A stretch of 64,000 nucleotides of DNA from Providencia vermicola (GCF_010748935.1 NZ_CP048796.1:1925001-1989000); one strand, 5' to 3'. Shown: positions 34,065 to 44,567, numbered from the stretch's first letter. A program made the numbers and translations. The notes: generated by a model from the letters alone, not told the origin.

Positions 34065-34227
34065 TACTATTTCTCTATACAAGAAAAAAATAAAATCCTG
34101 CTACAGGCGACCCAGCAGCAGGTTCGATATTTGGCTTGGTGTTGTTGAAGTACGCTAATGCGAAACATCCAAGCGGGCGGCATTTTAACGGAAAATGCCT
34201 ACAACGGCAATCATAATCTAATTAACA

Positions 34228-36000
34228 TCAAGAATAGAGTTGGTCAGCAACGCGGAAGCGTCCTTGATAATCGAATATTTTTTGGCGGATCTCCCAATAG
34301 CTTTCTTTTTTACGAGCAACAATAAATTGCGGGTATCGTAATGCGGACTGTTGGGTAACGATATCATGGGCTGACGACCATTTGAAAGGAACGCCAGGCG
34401 CTCGTAAGTGTTCACGCAAGAAACGATGCTCAAATGCACGACGTTGTGGTGTTGTATGAAGGCGAAAACGTTCTGAGACAGAAGTACCATCCTCATCATA
34501 ATAGGTGATTTTTAACCATTCACCTTTATTATCGCGACCTGTTGTCATCTCCATTCCACCACAACGTAAAATTAAAGCATCTTTTAGTTTCAATGCGGCT
34601 TTTAGCATATCGTCAGGATCCGATAGCACCTCATCACATTTTTGACAGCGTCGTGCAGCGATATCATTTTCTGCTCCACAGTGAGGGCATTGCTTAAAAC
34701 GAAAACGAAATTCACATTGTTGCTTGTGTCCTAACGCATTTTCTTCCCAACCTTGGCAACGGCGGCCATAGTGCTCAATAATTTGGCCATCTTCTGTGCA
34801 TTTTCCCCAAAAAGTATTCGCAAATTGACAGAGTGGACAAAAAACTTGTACAGGCACACTATTCGAATTAGGTTTGCTTGAACCAACTTCAGGGCGAAAT
34901 AAGTCATGAGGATTACCCGCGTAGTCTAAAATCAAACACTGAGATTTATTAGGTGATAATCGCAAACCACGTCCAACAATCTGTTGGTATAAACTGACCG
35001 ATTCAGTAGGGCGTAAAATGGCGATAACATCCACATGAGGGGCATCGAAACCGGTTGTTAATACGGAGACGTTAACTAAAAAATGCAATTGTTTATTTTT
35101 AAATTGTTGGATAATCGCTTCACGTTCCATCGCCGGTGTGTCTGCGGTGACTAAGGCGGCAGTATTTTGGGGGAGATAGCTGAGTACCTCTTTTGCGTGT
35201 TCGACAGTTGCAGCAAAAATCATGCAGCCTTGTCGTGGTGTCGCATAGTCAACGATTTGAGCCACAATCTTCGGCGTAATGCGTTTTTGTTTTTGGATAG
35301 AAAGATTGAGTTCATGTTCATTGAAAATGCCCGCGGAACTGAGTGACACCTTGCTAAAATCATATTGCAGTACAGGCATGTCGAGACGTTCAGGCGGTAC
35401 TAAGAAATGATTTTTAATCATATAGTGTAACGGTAATTCGTAAATACATTCGCGGAAAAAGCAATTTTCATCACCTCTGACCATGCCATGATAATGATAT
35501 TGGTAAATCCAGCCTGAACCTAGTCGATAAGGCGTAGCGGTCAGCCCTAGAATTTTTAGCATTGGATTATATTGGCTAAGGCTATTGATAATTTGTTGGT
35601 ATTGGCTTTTTTTATTTCCGCTAATACGGTGGCACTCATCAATAATGACCAGTGAAAAGTTGTCATGAAAGCTTTCTAGGTTGCGCGCGACAGATTGTAC
35701 GCTGCCAAAGACCACTTTGCTGTGGGATTGTTTACGATTTAAACCCGCAGCAAAAATATCCGCTTCTAGGCCATAAGCCCTATATTTAGCATGATTTTGT
35801 TCAACAAGCTCTTTGACGTGAGCTAACACAAGCACTCTTCCTCGAGCTAAGCGAGCAAGTTCGGCTATCACTAGGCTTTTTCCTGCGCCTGTAGGTAGCA
35901 CAATAACAGCAGGTTGCGTGTGCTGGCGAAAGTAGTGAATCGTCGCATCGACAGCATCTTGTTGATAGGGGCGGAGAACAAAAGGCATATTATTCAGCAT
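34228..36000 (-). CDS. radD: DNA repair helicase-like protein RadD (YejH)
   Basis: 590 residues, versus 586 in E. coli. Superfamily 2 helicase motifs: [10 protein letters not shown] (Q/I region), Walker A PTGAGKS at 36-42, DECHR near 119, LGLTATPYR, and [11 protein letters not shown] motif VI. Cysteine pairs in the C-terminal third (CPLC, C...[13 protein letters not shown]) form zinc sites. RadD acts with RecA and SSB in recombinational repair. The start may be the ATG at 36000 or the one four codons on, which matches homologues better; neither has a good ribosome site. Confidence 0.94.
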   Translation of the reverse strand: MLNNMPFVLRPYQQDAVDATIHYFRQHTQPAVIVLPTGAGKSLVIAELARLARGRVLVLAHVKELVEQNHAKYRAYGLEADIFAAGLNRKQSHSKVVFGSVQSVARNLESFHDNFSLVIIDECHRISGNKKSQYQQIINSLSQYNPMLKILGLTATPYRLGSGWIYQYHYHGMVRGDENCFFRECIYELPLHYMIKNHFLVPPERLDMPVLQYDFSKVSLSSAGIFNEHELNLSIQKQKRITPKIVAQIVDYATPRQGCMIFAATVEHAKEVLSYLPQNTAALVTADTPAMEREAIIQQFKNKQLHFLVNVSVLTTGFDAPHVDVIAILRPTESVSLYQQIVGRGLRLSPNKSQCLILDYAGNPHDLFRPEVGSSKPNSNSVPVQVFCPLCQFANTFWGKCTEDGQIIEHYGRRCQGWEENALGHKQQCEFRFRFKQCPHCGAENDIAARRCQKCDEVLSDPDDMLKAALKLKDALILRCGGMEMTTGRDNKGEWLKITYYDEDGTSVSERFRLHTTPQRRAFEHRFLREHLRAPGVPFKWSSAHDIVTQQSALRYPQFIVARKKESYWEIRQKIFDYQGRFRVADQLYS

Positions 36001-36213
36001 TAATTAAAAATAGTGAGTCTCTCAGTGTTAAATTTAGGTTAACACAATGGCATGAGCTAAAAACACCACATAATTTTGAGACGCTATCACTTGTGATTAG
36101 TTATTGATATAATAAAAGATGTGAGCATAATCACAATAACCTTTCAATTTTATTTCTAACAACTTGGCCGCTTTATAGGGTTGAGTTGCTATTCCATCAA
36201 ATTAAGAGAATTT

Positions 36214-36918
36214 ATGCGACTGGATAAGTTTTTGTCCCAGCAATTAGGGATTAGTCGGAGTCTGGTAACTCGCGAGCTACGTGCAGGAAAAGTCACTGTC
36301 GACGATGAAATTGTTAAATCAGGTGCGCTACAGATTAGCCCTGAACAATCGGTTGCTTATGAAGGCAGTGTTTTAGTCCATGTTACAGGTCCTCGTTATT
36401 TTATGCTGCATAAGCCTGAAGGCTACGTCTGTTCAACTGACGACCCGACACACCCGACTATTCTCTATTTTATTGATGAACCGTTAGCCGATAAGCTGCA
36501 TTCGGCAGGACGCCTTGATATCGATACAACAGGGCTTGTGCTATTAACGGATGATGGTCAATGGTCGCATCGTATAACGTCACCTAAACATCATTGTGAA
36601 AAGACCTATCGGGTCGAATTAGAACACGATATTGCCGATGATGTCGCACAGCGCTTTGCTGAAGGCGTCATGCTTAATGGTGAAAAATATCCAACTAAAC
36701 CTGCACAATTAGAAATAATCACGCCCAAAGAAGTCTTATTGACGATCAGTGAAGGTCGCTATCATCAAGTCAAAAGGATGTTTGCGGCTGTTGGAAATCA
36801 TGTTTGTGGCCTACATCGCGAACGTATTGGTGATATATGGCTAGATGCTGAGTTGGCACCGGGTGAATATCGAGTGCTGACAGAAGATGAAATTAATAGC
36901 GTGACAGTTCCGCGCTAA
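36214..36918 (+). CDS. rsuA: 16S rRNA pseudouridine-516 synthase RsuA
   Basis: 234 residues from ATG 36214 (AAGAGA upstream; E. coli has 231 and starts MRLDKF). An N-terminal S4 RNA-binding domain ([27 protein letters not shown]) precedes the catalytic domain with the aspartate in [33 protein letters not shown] is the conserved C-terminal motif. It is divergent from radD and upstream of bcr, as in E. coli. Confidence 0.95.
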   Translation: MRLDKFLSQQLGISRSLVTRELRAGKVTVDDEIVKSGALQISPEQSVAYEGSVLVHVTGPRYFMLHKPEGYVCSTDDPTHPTILYFIDEPLADKLHSAGRLDIDTTGLVLLTDDGQWSHRITSPKHHCEKTYRVELEHDIADDVAQRFAEGVMLNGEKYPTKPAQLEIITPKEVLLTISEGRYHQVKRMFAAVGNHVCGLHRERIGDIWLDAELAPGEYRVLTEDEINSVTVPR

Positions 36919-37023
36919 ATACCAAACGTAATACAAAAGAAGTTTAGTCATGCGCAGTTTATATACGCTTACTGTGTCATTGGCTCGTGCGCCTTAAGCG
37001 GAACGAGATAGGAGTTTAAAAGA

Positions 37024-38211
37024 GTGCAACAGCAGACATCATCCTACTTAGGATTGATATTAATATTAGGTTTATTATCGATGCTTATGCCTTTGGCCAT
37101 TGATATGTACCTACCGAGTTTCTTAGCTATGGGTGAGTACTTCAATGTCGATGAAGGGCGCATCCAAATGACGCTAAATAGCTATATATTTGGCTTTGCG
37201 ATAGGGCAACTGTTTTATGGACCAATGGCGGATAGCCTAGGACGTAAGCCTGTCATTTTAGGTGGTGTTATTGTATTTGCTATCGCATCGGCAGCTTGTG
37301 CACTTTCTGAATCCATCGATTCACTCATTCTGTTTAGATTCCTACATGGTTTTGCGGCAGCGGCAGCGAGTGTTGTGATTAACGCATTAATGAGAGATAT
37401 GTTTACACGCGATGAATTTTCGCGAAGTATGTCTTTTGTCGTGTTAGTGATGACGATTGCGCCTTTACTTGCGCCAATTCTCGGCGGAGAAATGATGCGG
37501 TGGTTCTCATGGCACGCTATTTTCTGGAGTATTGCGATTGCTGCTGTTTTGGCTGTTATTCTAGTTAGCTTATTTATACGTGAAACGTTGCCTGTTGAGA
37601 AACGTCAGCCATTCCATTTAGGTAATACCTTAAAACAATTTGCGACCTTGTTTCGTGCAAAGCAGGTTCTATTTTATATCCTCGCAAGTTCATTTTCATT
37701 TTCAGGCATGTTTTCATTCTTGAATGCAGGGCCATTTGTCTATATTGAGCTTAACGGTGTATCTCCTCAAGATTTCGGTTACTTTTTTGGTATTAATATT
37801 GTTTTCTTATTTTTAATGACAACCTTAAATAGCCGTTATGTAAGACGCTTTGGTGCGGAGCATATGCTCTACCTTGGAATTATTGTGCAATTTACCATGG
37901 GTATTTGGTTATTAGCCACAACAGCACTTGATGTCGGTTTCTGGGCTTTAGTGCTTGGTGTTGCTGTCTATGTCAGTGGCATTGCGATGATCACGTCTAA
38001 TGCGATGGCGGTGATTTTGGATAACTACCCACATATTGCAGGAACCGTATCTTCATTAGCGGGAACGATTCGCTTTTCGATTGCGGCGTTAATTGGCTCA
38101 TTGATATCGTTGATTCCGGCTAAATCCGCGTGGCCGATGGTTAGCTCGATGGTCGCTTGTGTTGCCTTTTCTATGTTATTTGTTTTATTAGCTAAACGCG
38201 CTAAAAAATAA
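37024..38211 (+). CDS. bcr: Bcr/CflA drug efflux transporter
   Basis: 395 residues from a GTG with TAGGAG 11 bases upstream. Twelve membrane segments; [16 protein letters not shown] is the MFS loop 2-3 motif, with [12 protein letters not shown] at the front as in Bcr. In E. coli Bcr exports bicyclomycin, sulfonamides and cysteine-containing dipeptides by proton antiport. The 105 bases to rsuA contain no terminator, so co-transcription is likely. Confidence 0.93.
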   Translation: MQQQTSSYLGLILILGLLSMLMPLAIDMYLPSFLAMGEYFNVDEGRIQMTLNSYIFGFAIGQLFYGPMADSLGRKPVILGGVIVFAIASAACALSESIDSLILFRFLHGFAAAAASVVINALMRDMFTRDEFSRSMSFVVLVMTIAPLLAPILGGEMMRWFSWHAIFWSIAIAAVLAVILVSLFIRETLPVEKRQPFHLGNTLKQFATLFRAKQVLFYILASSFSFSGMFSFLNAGPFVYIELNGVSPQDFGYFFGINIVFLFLMTTLNSRYVRRFGAEHMLYLGIIVQFTMGIWLLATTALDVGFWALVLGVAVYVSGIAMITSNAMAVILDNYPHIAGTVSSLAGTIRFSIAALIGSLISLIPAKSAWPMVSSMVACVAFSMLFVLLAKRAKK

Positions 38212-38891
38212 ACGACGATCAGTTTCTATCATGTCAAGCGGCTTCTGTTGTTTTAAGCCGCTTACCTGCATTAATTTCAGTTAGTCACCATATTTATTTG
38301 AATAGTGTTAAGTAAAAATTAACTACTCGATAAAACCGAATTCATCCTCAGTAAAATTAGAATTTCTGTATAAAAATGATCTGGGTCAACTATCATTTGA
38401 TTAACGTTTGTTAAATTTATGTATTAAACTAAGCTGATTGGAGTTAAGTGAAAAATTGGTTGAGATGATGATTTTTATTCAAAATAACTCAGTTTATTAT
38501 TAACCTCCGTTTAGTTATGTAAAAAAAATGGCTAATAGTTAGTCTTAATGTTGAATTTCAATAGTAAAAAAAATTTAAAGTTTAACATTCTGGGTAAAAA
38601 AATTCGTATGCAAGGATTTGTGTCACAAAAATTTAACGACACGAGCAATAATTAATGTTATATTTAGGTATGATAATTTAACAAACACGTTACTTTTGTG
38701 AGTTGTAGCGAATTCGGTTTGAACGAGGTTTGATGAAGTTTACTGAGCTCTAAGGATTAACTTAGAGGAGGGAGAATCAAATTGCTTAGGAGTAGGGGGG
38801 ATTTATGGAAAAAACTCTACTCAGCGTTGATTAGGTAAATGGATCTCGTTCAGCAAATAATATGATGGTTAGGTAGCAATAGGAATTTGTT
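38212..38891. other. 680-bp AT-rich intergenic region between bcr and yejG
   Basis: It holds a hairpin after bcr at 38236-38263 (AAGCGGCTT / AAGCCGCTT). Near 38804 is an 8-codon frame (MEKTLLSVD) with a GGGGGG ribosome-like run, whose beginning resembles the YejG start. No RNA gene or operator is recognised. The E. coli chromosome carries the yejABEF oligopeptide transporter genes in this neighbourhood; they are absent here. Confidence 0.6.
38236..38263 (+). terminator. Terminator-like hairpin after bcr
   Basis: Perfect 9-bp arms AAGCGGCTT / AAGCCGCTT with a T-rich 10-base loop. Only a weak T-run follows. Confidence 0.5.
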
Positions 38892-39233
38892 GTGGAAAAA
38901 TCAGGTCTTTCGGTAGTGCACAGGCTGCCGCAAAGCTACCGCTGGTTATCTGGAAAAATAGGGACTGATGTTGAAGTGGTACCTACAGATGATTTTGGTA
39001 GCGATAAACTTGTGGGGCTGAAATTACTCAGTCATGACTGTGCGACAGATTGCATCGCAATGAAGCAGTTATCAGAATCATTGTCTGAATTGCAAATTGA
39101 AAGTGCAATTTTAGAGTGGCAAAAAGAAGTTTGCCTCTTTATTCATGCAAATGATGAGCTTGCGGCAATGTGTCGCTTAAAGGCCGATGGCGTTGCTATT
39201 GCCGAGCTTGGATCAGGTTTCTATTCGTCTTAA
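38892..39233 (+). CDS. yejG: YejG family protein
   Basis: 113 residues from GTG 38892. LSVVHRLPQSYRW and CRLKADGVAIAELGS correspond to E. coli YejG (LSIVHRLPQNYRW..., CRLKNFGVAIAE). YejG has no settled function; the E. coli gene has been linked to aminoglycoside tolerance. The gene stands alone between a long AT-rich stretch and a strong terminator shared with mepS. Confidence 0.88.
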   Translation: MEKSGLSVVHRLPQSYRWLSGKIGTDVEVVPTDDFGSDKLVGLKLLSHDCATDCIAMKQLSESLSELQIESAILEWQKEVCLFIHANDELAAMCRLKADGVAIAELGSGFYSS

Positions 39234-39251
39234 TAAAACCGTATTGAATAC

Positions 39252-39294
39252 AATAAAAAAGCTTCCAGTTTTTAAACTTGGAAGCTTTTTTATT
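39252..39294. terminator. Bidirectional terminator between yejG and mepS
   Basis: Perfect 16-bp arms running from AATAAAAAAGCTTCCA to its complement, with an 11-base loop. A/T tracts on both sides serve both convergent genes. Confidence 0.9.
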
Positions 39295-39321
39295 GGCAAG
39301 AGATTAATGAGATTTTACAGC

Positions 39322-39903
39322 TTATGAGCCATTAATAACACGACGGCCCGCGTAGTATCTTTTGCTCCAATACTCATTGGTCATTTCAGAAACGATAACA
39401 CCGCTACTGGTAGAAGCGTGAACAAATTTATTATCGCCGATATAAATGCCAACGTGTTTCATGCGACGACCTGTTTTAAATAAAACTAAGTCACCTGCTT
39501 TTAAATTATTGCGTTTGACGCTCTGTCCTGAAGACTCTTGTTCCGAGGTGGTGCGAGGCAAAGCAACACCGAATTGTTCGATAAAGGTGCGCTGAACAAA
39601 ACTTGAACAATCAATACCACTCTTTGTTGTACCGCCTAGGCGATAGCTGACCCCTTTCCAGTTAGCGTATTGGTCCATAATTTTCGATTTGGTATCGACG
39701 CTCTGGACGAGTTGTTCAAACTCATCTTGCGAAGCCATCGCTAAAGAGTCAGAAGAACCATTTAACATGCGAGGTTCAGAGTGGGGAGTACGTTGAGCAT
39801 TCTTTGAAGAATTAGGGGTAGTACAAGCTGAAAGTGCCGCGGCAATCGCGATTGCTGGTATAATGCGCAAAATGTTGCGCTTAAATTTTTCAGATGTTGC
39901 CAT
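39322..39903 (-). CDS. mepS: Murein DD-endopeptidase MepS (Spr)
   Basis: 193 residues from ATG 39903; an upstream frame to 39945 is unsupported. A lipoprotein signal ends in ALSAC, so Cys27 is lipidated. The NlpC/P60 domain has C99 in [13 protein letters not shown]150 in KHVGIYIG and H162 in FVHAST. MepS cuts mDAP-D-Ala crosslinks to allow peptidoglycan growth and is controlled by NlpI/Prc proteolysis. The upstream 574 bases suggest an independent promoter. Confidence 0.95.
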   Translation of the reverse strand: MATSEKFKRNILRIIPAIAIAAALSACTTPNSSKNAQRTPHSEPRMLNGSSDSLAMASQDEFEQLVQSVDTKSKIMDQYANWKGVSYRLGGTTKSGIDCSSFVQRTFIEQFGVALPRTTSEQESSGQSVKRNNLKAGDLVLFKTGRRMKHVGIYIGDNKFVHASTSSGVIVSEMTNEYWSKRYYAGRRVINGS

Positions 39904-40477
39904 TATTCTCGATATCCCTTGCCATTTTGTTTTGTGTTTTTCCACACAATAAACGTAAACTTATCCCTGTGAAAAACGCATTTTATCAAATGCAACACTA
40001 GCTTTTCACAGAAAGTGTTTAATACAGAACAACTAAACTTTGTATATGAATGTAAATAAACTGCACGCCGTAGAAGAAGATGTGTGATATGTAAACACAA
40101 TAACAGCCAGCTAGGCAGACACTCATCGTTAAAATTTGGCAGTTGCATACTTATTTCGCCAAACATAGAGAGCATACATAAACAGAACTGAAATGGCGAG
40201 TTAATAAGGGGGTAATTTACAAAACATTATATTAAATACGAATAGAGTAAGGGTTTTGGCGGCTTTTTGTTAAAAAAATAGAACTTTAACTGTTAAGTGA
40301 ACAAAGAATATAACAAAAATAACGATCTAGATCACATTTTAAGCTGGCTTGCTGCAATTATTAAGGATTAAGACACTCTTAAATGTAAAGAAGTTTAAAT
40401 TTACTTAAGCTGACCAACTTAAATAGTGATGGCAAACTCATTATCGTTAACCATCACTATACTGTAGGCATACCAAG
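39904..40477. other. Intergenic region between mepS and yrbL-like gene
   Basis: 574 AT-rich bases. Two same-strand genes flank it, so it should carry the mepS promoter and the 3' end of the yrbL-like transcript. A GATCTAGATCACATTTTA stretch near 40326 has a CRP-like half (TCACA). An open frame on the minus strand (39946-40175) is composed of improbable residues and has no support. No RNA gene is seen. Confidence 0.5.
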
Positions 40478-41101
40478 TTAGCGAGTTAGTATCTGCATGT
40501 TGGCGAGTTTAATATGGTATTCGTTATATATTCGTCGTTCAAAATCAGCAAATCGGCGAGAGAGTGTTGTTCGCGCTAGCGTTGACGAAAAATAATCGAC
40601 GGGAATTAAATTTGCACTGCCGAGGTTATCAATGATCACAAATTGACCATGAGGCTTATAGCCTAATTGGTAGACAATATTGTAAGGCTTTAATGCCATT
40701 GTCACTATGGCGTCTTTAAATATCGTTTTTTTAAAAATATCATACGCAATTCGCATATTTTTTTGATGTTTTAAAAAATAGTTTTTATTTTTAAAAAAAT
40801 AATCAAGTGTATTAGATACAGCCCCTGTTTTATCTTTAATTAACTGAAATACATAACCCGTCCCCATGTTTGTTTCCTGAGTACCATAATAATCGGAGAT
40901 TGTCTCTGACGACGATTTATTTCGATAAATCCGTTTGTAATATTTTATTTCGCGTATCGTCTCTTTATCATCTCTATCTGCATGATGCACTTTTACGCAT
41001 AAATCCTCACGTTCAGGATGATGATAACACGCTCGTTGCCGTCCACTGGCAATCAATTGCGATGGACTAAGTACGATAGGCTTTGCAAGTAATGTCTTCA
41101 T
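40478..41101 (-). CDS. yrbL: YrbL family protein (PhoP-regulated in relatives)
   Basis: 207 residues. The sequence LIASGRQRACYHHPEREDLCVKVHHADR...REIKYYKRI and VIIDNLGSANLIPVDYFSSTLAR fits the YrbL-PhoP_reg family, which has a degenerate kinase-like fold. In E. coli yrbL is controlled by PhoP/PhoQ and BasR; its function is unknown. A clear PhoP box could not be found upstream, only one TGTTTA half-site on the minus strand at 41163-41168. Possible paralogue rather than the E. coli orthologue, as gene order differs. Confidence 0.82.
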   Translation of the reverse strand: MKTLLAKPIVLSPSQLIASGRQRACYHHPEREDLCVKVHHADRDDKETIREIKYYKRIYRNKSSSETISDYYGTQETNMGTGYVFQLIKDKTGAVSNTLDYFFKNKNYFLKHQKNMRIAYDIFKKTIFKDAIVTMALKPYNIVYQLGYKPHGQFVIIDNLGSANLIPVDYFSSTLARTTLSRRFADFERRIYNEYHIKLANMQILTR

Positions 41102-41419
41102 ATTATAGCCATTAAGTGAATGTGAATTAGGTCGACCAAGGCTGTTGCCTTATTTATAAAAATAAACAGGCTAATTTTAATGGATAAGAAAGAAGGAAAG
41201 TGGCAATCTGTGTGATCGCTTGTTATTTTGTGATCAGGCTATCTTATTATATTTTATTTCTTAGAGTTAAAGAAAAATAAAAAACTACGGCTATCAGTTA
41301 AATATCATTTCATTCATTCAAATTAGAATCTCGTCATTCAGTGATAAAAATAAAAAACAATTTAAATATAAATAATTTATTACAAATGACGATAACTTAA
41401 TTTTTAATGGATGCTTTTT
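41102..41419. other. 318-bp AT-rich region between divergent genes
   Basis: Divergent promoters for the yrbL-like gene and the fimbrial-like gene are expected here. Composition is extremely AT-rich (41,230-41,400 in particular), typical of silenced or recently acquired DNA. No defined operator is recognised. Confidence 0.5.
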
Positions 41420-41758
41420 ATGAAACTTATAGTCAATAAAATTTCCATAGCAGCAATATTGGCAATCACAGTCATTAACTATTCACCAATAGCACAAGCG
41501 AAAGAAAAAACAGTAATCGGTAGTGGCACGATTACATTTACGGGGGCTATCGTTGCATCGCCATGTCAAATCGGGACATATCAGGAAAATGTTCAAACCA
41601 CTTGCTGGAACGATAGCGGTAAGCCCGTGACAACGCAAATCTCCCTAAAGACCTTAAAAAAAGGCACTCAAGAGCTGCCAAATAACAAAGGGACTCAAAG
41701 CTTTAAATGGATAGATAAAGCACAGACTCTGGGTGTGTATACACTGATATATAACTGA
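41420..41758 (+). CDS. Short orphan fimbrial-like secreted protein
   Basis: 112 residues from ATG 41420; the earlier ATG at 41411 is too close to its GGA. The signal peptide probably ends at SPIAQA (residue 27). The mature start GSGTITFTGAIVASPCQI is a type 1 fimbrial subunit N-terminus with the first conserved cysteine; the second cysteine is in TTCWND, and the end WIDKAQTLGVYTLIYN mimics the C-terminal strand of pilins. At about 85 mature residues it is roughly half the usual pilin length, yet both ends are present. No usher or chaperone gene is nearby. A shrunken pilin or a secreted pilin-like decoy are both possible. Confidence 0.68.
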   Translation: MKLIVNKISIAAILAITVINYSPIAQAKEKTVIGSGTITFTGAIVASPCQIGTYQENVQTTCWNDSGKPVTTQISLKTLKKGTQELPNNKGTQSFKWIDKAQTLGVYTLIYN

Positions 41759-41821
41759 TTTGAAAAGAGTCATATGATTTAAAGCAGCAAAGCGAATTCA
41801 AATTGTATAAAGTTCGAAAGC

Positions 41822-41843
41822 CCTATGGGCGTCCGCCCATAGG
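41822..41843. terminator. Terminator-like hairpin between convergent genes
   Basis: Perfect 10-bp arms CCTATGGGCG / CGCCCATAGG with a two-base centre. It lies between the fimbrial-like gene and efpL. No long T-run on either side. Confidence 0.6.
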
Positions 41844-41855
41844 TGATAACAACAA

Positions 41856-42428
41856 TTAATCGCAGCGACCCATATAACGACGCTCAGGAATATGGATACG
41901 AATTTTTTCGCCGCTGGTGAGGTATTCAGGAACTTGAACCGTTAAACCGGTAGCCATTGTTGCAGGCTTTGTACGTGCGCTCGCAGAAGCCCCTTTAATG
42001 GCGGGAGTGGTTTCTACGATGACCATATCGACAGTTTGAGGTAATTCGAGTGCAAGGACTTGACCATCCATTGTTAGCACTTGCATGCCAGGTAGGCCTT
42101 CTTCAGGAATAAACAATAATTCCTCTTCAATATCCGCACGTTTAAATAGATAAGGCGTATAGTCTTCATTGTCCATAAAGACATATTCATCACCATCGAT
42201 ATAAGAGAAACTAACAGCTCGGCGAGTGAGTGAGATAGTCTCTAAAATATCATCACCTTTAAAACGCTCTTCGACTTTTTGCCCTGTTTTAATGTCAGTA
42301 AAGCGCATTTTGTATAAAGTGCTGGCACCACGAGCGCTTGGCGCTTGAATATCAATGTCTTTAACCAACAACAGTTTGCCATTGTAATTCACTGCAAAAC
42401 CGCGTTTGATTTCATTGGCCTTTGCCAT
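41856..42428 (-). CDS. efpL: Elongation factor P-like protein EfpL (YeiP)
   Basis: 190 residues, the same length as E. coli YeiP. KOW-like and OB domains typical of EF-P; the tip of the first domain reads PSARGAST with arginine at position 33, the EfpL type that does not need lysyl modification. The product rescues ribosomes at some proline and other stalling motifs. GVTVQV...[17 protein letters not shown] end is diagnostic. The gene follows mtr on the same strand, with a strong terminator between. Confidence 0.95.
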   Translation of the reverse strand: MAKANEIKRGFAVNYNGKLLLVKDIDIQAPSARGASTLYKMRFTDIKTGQKVEERFKGDDILETISLTRRAVSFSYIDGDEYVFMDNEDYTPYLFKRADIEEELLFIPEEGLPGMQVLTMDGQVLALELPQTVDMVIVETTPAIKGASASARTKPATMATGLTVQVPEYLTSGEKIRIHIPERRYMGRCD

Positions 42429-42519
42429 ATATAACCTTCTTGATTGTCTTCATAAAAGAGTGCGACAAAATTACTCGCAGATAGGCGATTAGGCAAGATA
42501 GTAAACACATTTTTCAGCA

Positions 42520-42550
42520 AAAAAATCTCCCCAGCGACTTAGCTGGGGAG
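42520..42550 (-). terminator. Rho-independent terminator of mtr
   Basis: CTCCCCAGC (42527-42535) pairs with GCTGGGGAG (42542-42550). On the minus strand a run of T residues follows (plus-strand A-run 42519-42525). Confidence 0.9.
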
Positions 42551-42560
42551 GGATGTTCAA

Positions 42561-43805
42561 TTAATAGACTGGGAGTAACCCAAATAAGGAAAGTATGTGT
42601 GCTACAGCATTAATGACACCGAATAGAATGACAAACAGAATAATACTGATACCACCAGGAGCCTGATAGCTGTTGTTTGGAAAACGTTTACGACTCGCTT
42701 TAGCCATTAATGCAGGTACGATGACAGCCCAAATTGTCGCGGCAAGACCAGCAAAACCAATCGCGTAGATAAAACCATTAGGGAAAACGAGTGCAAAGAC
42801 AGTTGGTGGCAAAAATGTGATTAGGGCAGATTTAAAGCGACCTTGTTTGCTGTCATTAAATTTAAAGAAGTCAGCAATAAAATCAAATAAACCAAGTGAT
42901 ACACCTAAAAATGAACTTGCCAATGCCATATAGGAAAATAGCGTCAAAAATTGGGAAATGAAATCGCTATTCGTCGATGCATTCATTTGTTTCAATAATG
43001 CACCAATGTTATTGCCTTCTTCACGAATTTGAATAAACGCGGAGCGTGGGATGTTACCTTGAACCGCATACTGCCACAGGATATAAATCGCAACAGTAAT
43101 AATAGCGCCATACACAAGACTACGTACAACAGAACGACTATCTTTATTGTAATACTTAACTAGACCTGGAACATTACCGTGATAACCAAATGACGTTAAT
43201 AAGTAAGGTAATGCAGCGAGTGCATACGGTAAATAGTGGGCATTACCTTGATCGACTTGGTTGAGTAGAATTGAAGGGGATGCTGTTGTGACCATGCCAC
43301 CAATAGACATCACAAAGGTGATGACCATACCGCCGATTAAAATCGTGCTTAAACGGTCAACGGCACGTGTCGATAACCAAACAAAGAAAGCGACCAGAAG
43401 CGCAAAGAACAACCCAGAAACGGCTTGAGGAACCGCCATGTAACTAGATAAGTTCTCAGAAATAATGGAGCTTCCCGCGGATATATAAGCATAAGTCAAA
43501 ATATACAGCACGAAAGTAATGGATAGACCATTAAGTGAGTTCCATATCGGTCCTAATAAATCTTTGACCATAGTATGAAAGCTGGCACCAGCAGGGTAAT
43601 TCATATTGGCTTCTAAAATCATTAACCCTGAAAGCAGCATGCAAACAAAGGTATAGATTAAAAGCACGATAGAGCCTGTAAACCAAACACCAGAGGTCAC
43701 CATGGGGATTGAAAACATACCAGCGCCAACGGCTGTACCCGCGATAATCATTGCGCCACCTAAGATGGAGGGCTGTTTGATTGTTTTTGTTGTATCAACA
43801 GACAT
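42561..43805 (-). CDS. mtr: Tryptophan-specific transporter Mtr
   Basis: 414 residues, exactly the E. coli Mtr length. SILGGAMIIAGTAVGAGMFSIP, VLYILTYAYISA, SFGYHGNVPGLVKYYNKD and the end NAVAHILSLFGLLPVY match Mtr better than TyrP or TnaB. Eleven membrane helices of the hydroxy/aromatic amino acid permease family, importing tryptophan with protons. A TrpR-like palindrome and a TyrR-like box lie upstream, matching known E. coli control. Confidence 0.9.
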   Translation of the reverse strand: MSVDTTKTIKQPSILGGAMIIAGTAVGAGMFSIPMVTSGVWFTGSIVLLIYTFVCMLLSGLMILEANMNYPAGASFHTMVKDLLGPIWNSLNGLSITFVLYILTYAYISAGSSIISENLSSYMAVPQAVSGLFFALLVAFFVWLSTRAVDRLSTILIGGMVITFVMSIGGMVTTASPSILLNQVDQGNAHYLPYALAALPYLLTSFGYHGNVPGLVKYYNKDSRSVVRSLVYGAIITVAIYILWQYAVQGNIPRSAFIQIREEGNNIGALLKQMNASTNSDFISQFLTLFSYMALASSFLGVSLGLFDFIADFFKFNDSKQGRFKSALITFLPPTVFALVFPNGFIYAIGFAGLAATIWAVIVPALMAKASRKRFPNNSYQAPGGISIILFVILFGVINAVAHILSLFGLLPVY

Positions 43806-43830
43806 GGGAACTCCCGATTAATGTTTCTTT

Positions 43831-43848
43831 GTACTAGCTTAATGATAC
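43831..43848. promoter_or_regulatory. Candidate TrpR operator of mtr
   Basis: GTACTAGCTTAATGATAC matches the symmetric trp operator GTACTAGTTAACTAGTAC at 13 of 18 positions, including the whole first half-site. It lies 26-43 bases upstream of the mtr start on the minus strand, where the promoter should be. Confidence 0.55.
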
Positions 43849-43864
43849 AGACGGTGTGTGTTGA

Positions 43865-43882
43865 TGTAAATAATAATTAACG
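43865..43882. promoter_or_regulatory. Candidate TyrR box of mtr
   Basis: TGTAAA-N6-TTAACG (43865-43882) matches the TyrR box TGTAAA-N6-TTTACA at the whole first half and four of six in the second. E. coli mtr is activated by TyrR from such boxes upstream of the promoter. Confidence 0.4.
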
Positions 43883-43968
43883 GACAAATGTAAAAAATTA
43901 AGAGTAATTATAATGAGTTGGATGATTATTGTACAAATGACGCAATGCCATTTGCACAAAAGGAAGCC

Positions 43969-44406
43969 TTAAGCGGGATGGTGATAAAATTGTTGGTTCA
44001 ACCATAGGTCGATAGCATTGCGGCTAGCTTCAAAGTGTGGTTCAGGCAACTCATTAGGCGCAACCCACATTAGGCTTTCACACTTATCAGCCTCCATAAT
44101 TTGCGGCTCTACGTCACCGTTGTATTCAACATGCATACAAATAGAAACGGTATGTTTGCCTTCCTGTTGATAGGTATTCACATTATTACTAATACCAAAA
44201 ACAGTTGGGGTAGTAATATCAATACCAATTTCCTCTTTTATTTCACGAATAGCACATGCCTCGAATGATTCACCCGCATCGACGTGCCCACCGAAAATAG
44301 ACCAGTACGGTGCGTGTTGGCTGCTGCGTTTCCCCATTAAAATTTGGCCTTGTTGATTCGTGATAATGACTCCCACACCAACGACAACACCATCAACAAT
44401 AGACAT
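43969..44406 (-). CDS. Nudix hydrolase
   Basis: 145 residues. The Nudix box is complete: G40HVDAGE46, R54EIKEE59, G61. The order of strands around it (VGVGVIITNQQGQILMGKRS) is that of MutT-like enzymes. It should hydrolyse a nucleoside diphosphate linked to another group; the substrate cannot be told. No E. coli orthologue at this locus is recognised. Confidence 0.88.
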   Translation of the reverse strand: MSIVDGVVVGVGVIITNQQGQILMGKRSSQHAPYWSIFGGHVDAGESFEACAIREIKEEIGIDITTPTVFGISNNVNTYQQEGKHTVSICMHVEYNGDVEPQIMEADKCESLMWVAPNELPEPHFEASRNAIDLWLNQQFYHHPA

Positions 44407-44567
44407 GAGTTCTCCTTATATTCTTTATTTTAAGCCGGCTAATATTGCCAGTTTAGTCTAGAAAAACAATCAGGAAAAACTACAAATATCACTGAAGCCA
44501 TTGTGTTTTAATGGTATAACTATGGTTAGCATGTATACGACAATAACGATAAGGGAGATTCGAGGTT

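Noticed and set aside
38804..38830. 8-codon frame MEKTLLSVD before yejG, resembling the YejG start
   Set aside because: Too short to judge; the likeness to MEKSGLSVV may be chance. Recorded in the intergenic entry only.
39946..40175. Minus-strand frame upstream of mepS
   Set aside because: Composition is improbable for a protein and there is no ribosome site; it is in the mepS promoter region.
41161..41180. PhoP box for the yrbL-like gene
   Set aside because: Only one TGTTTA half-site is present on the minus strand. The second half at the required spacing does not match.
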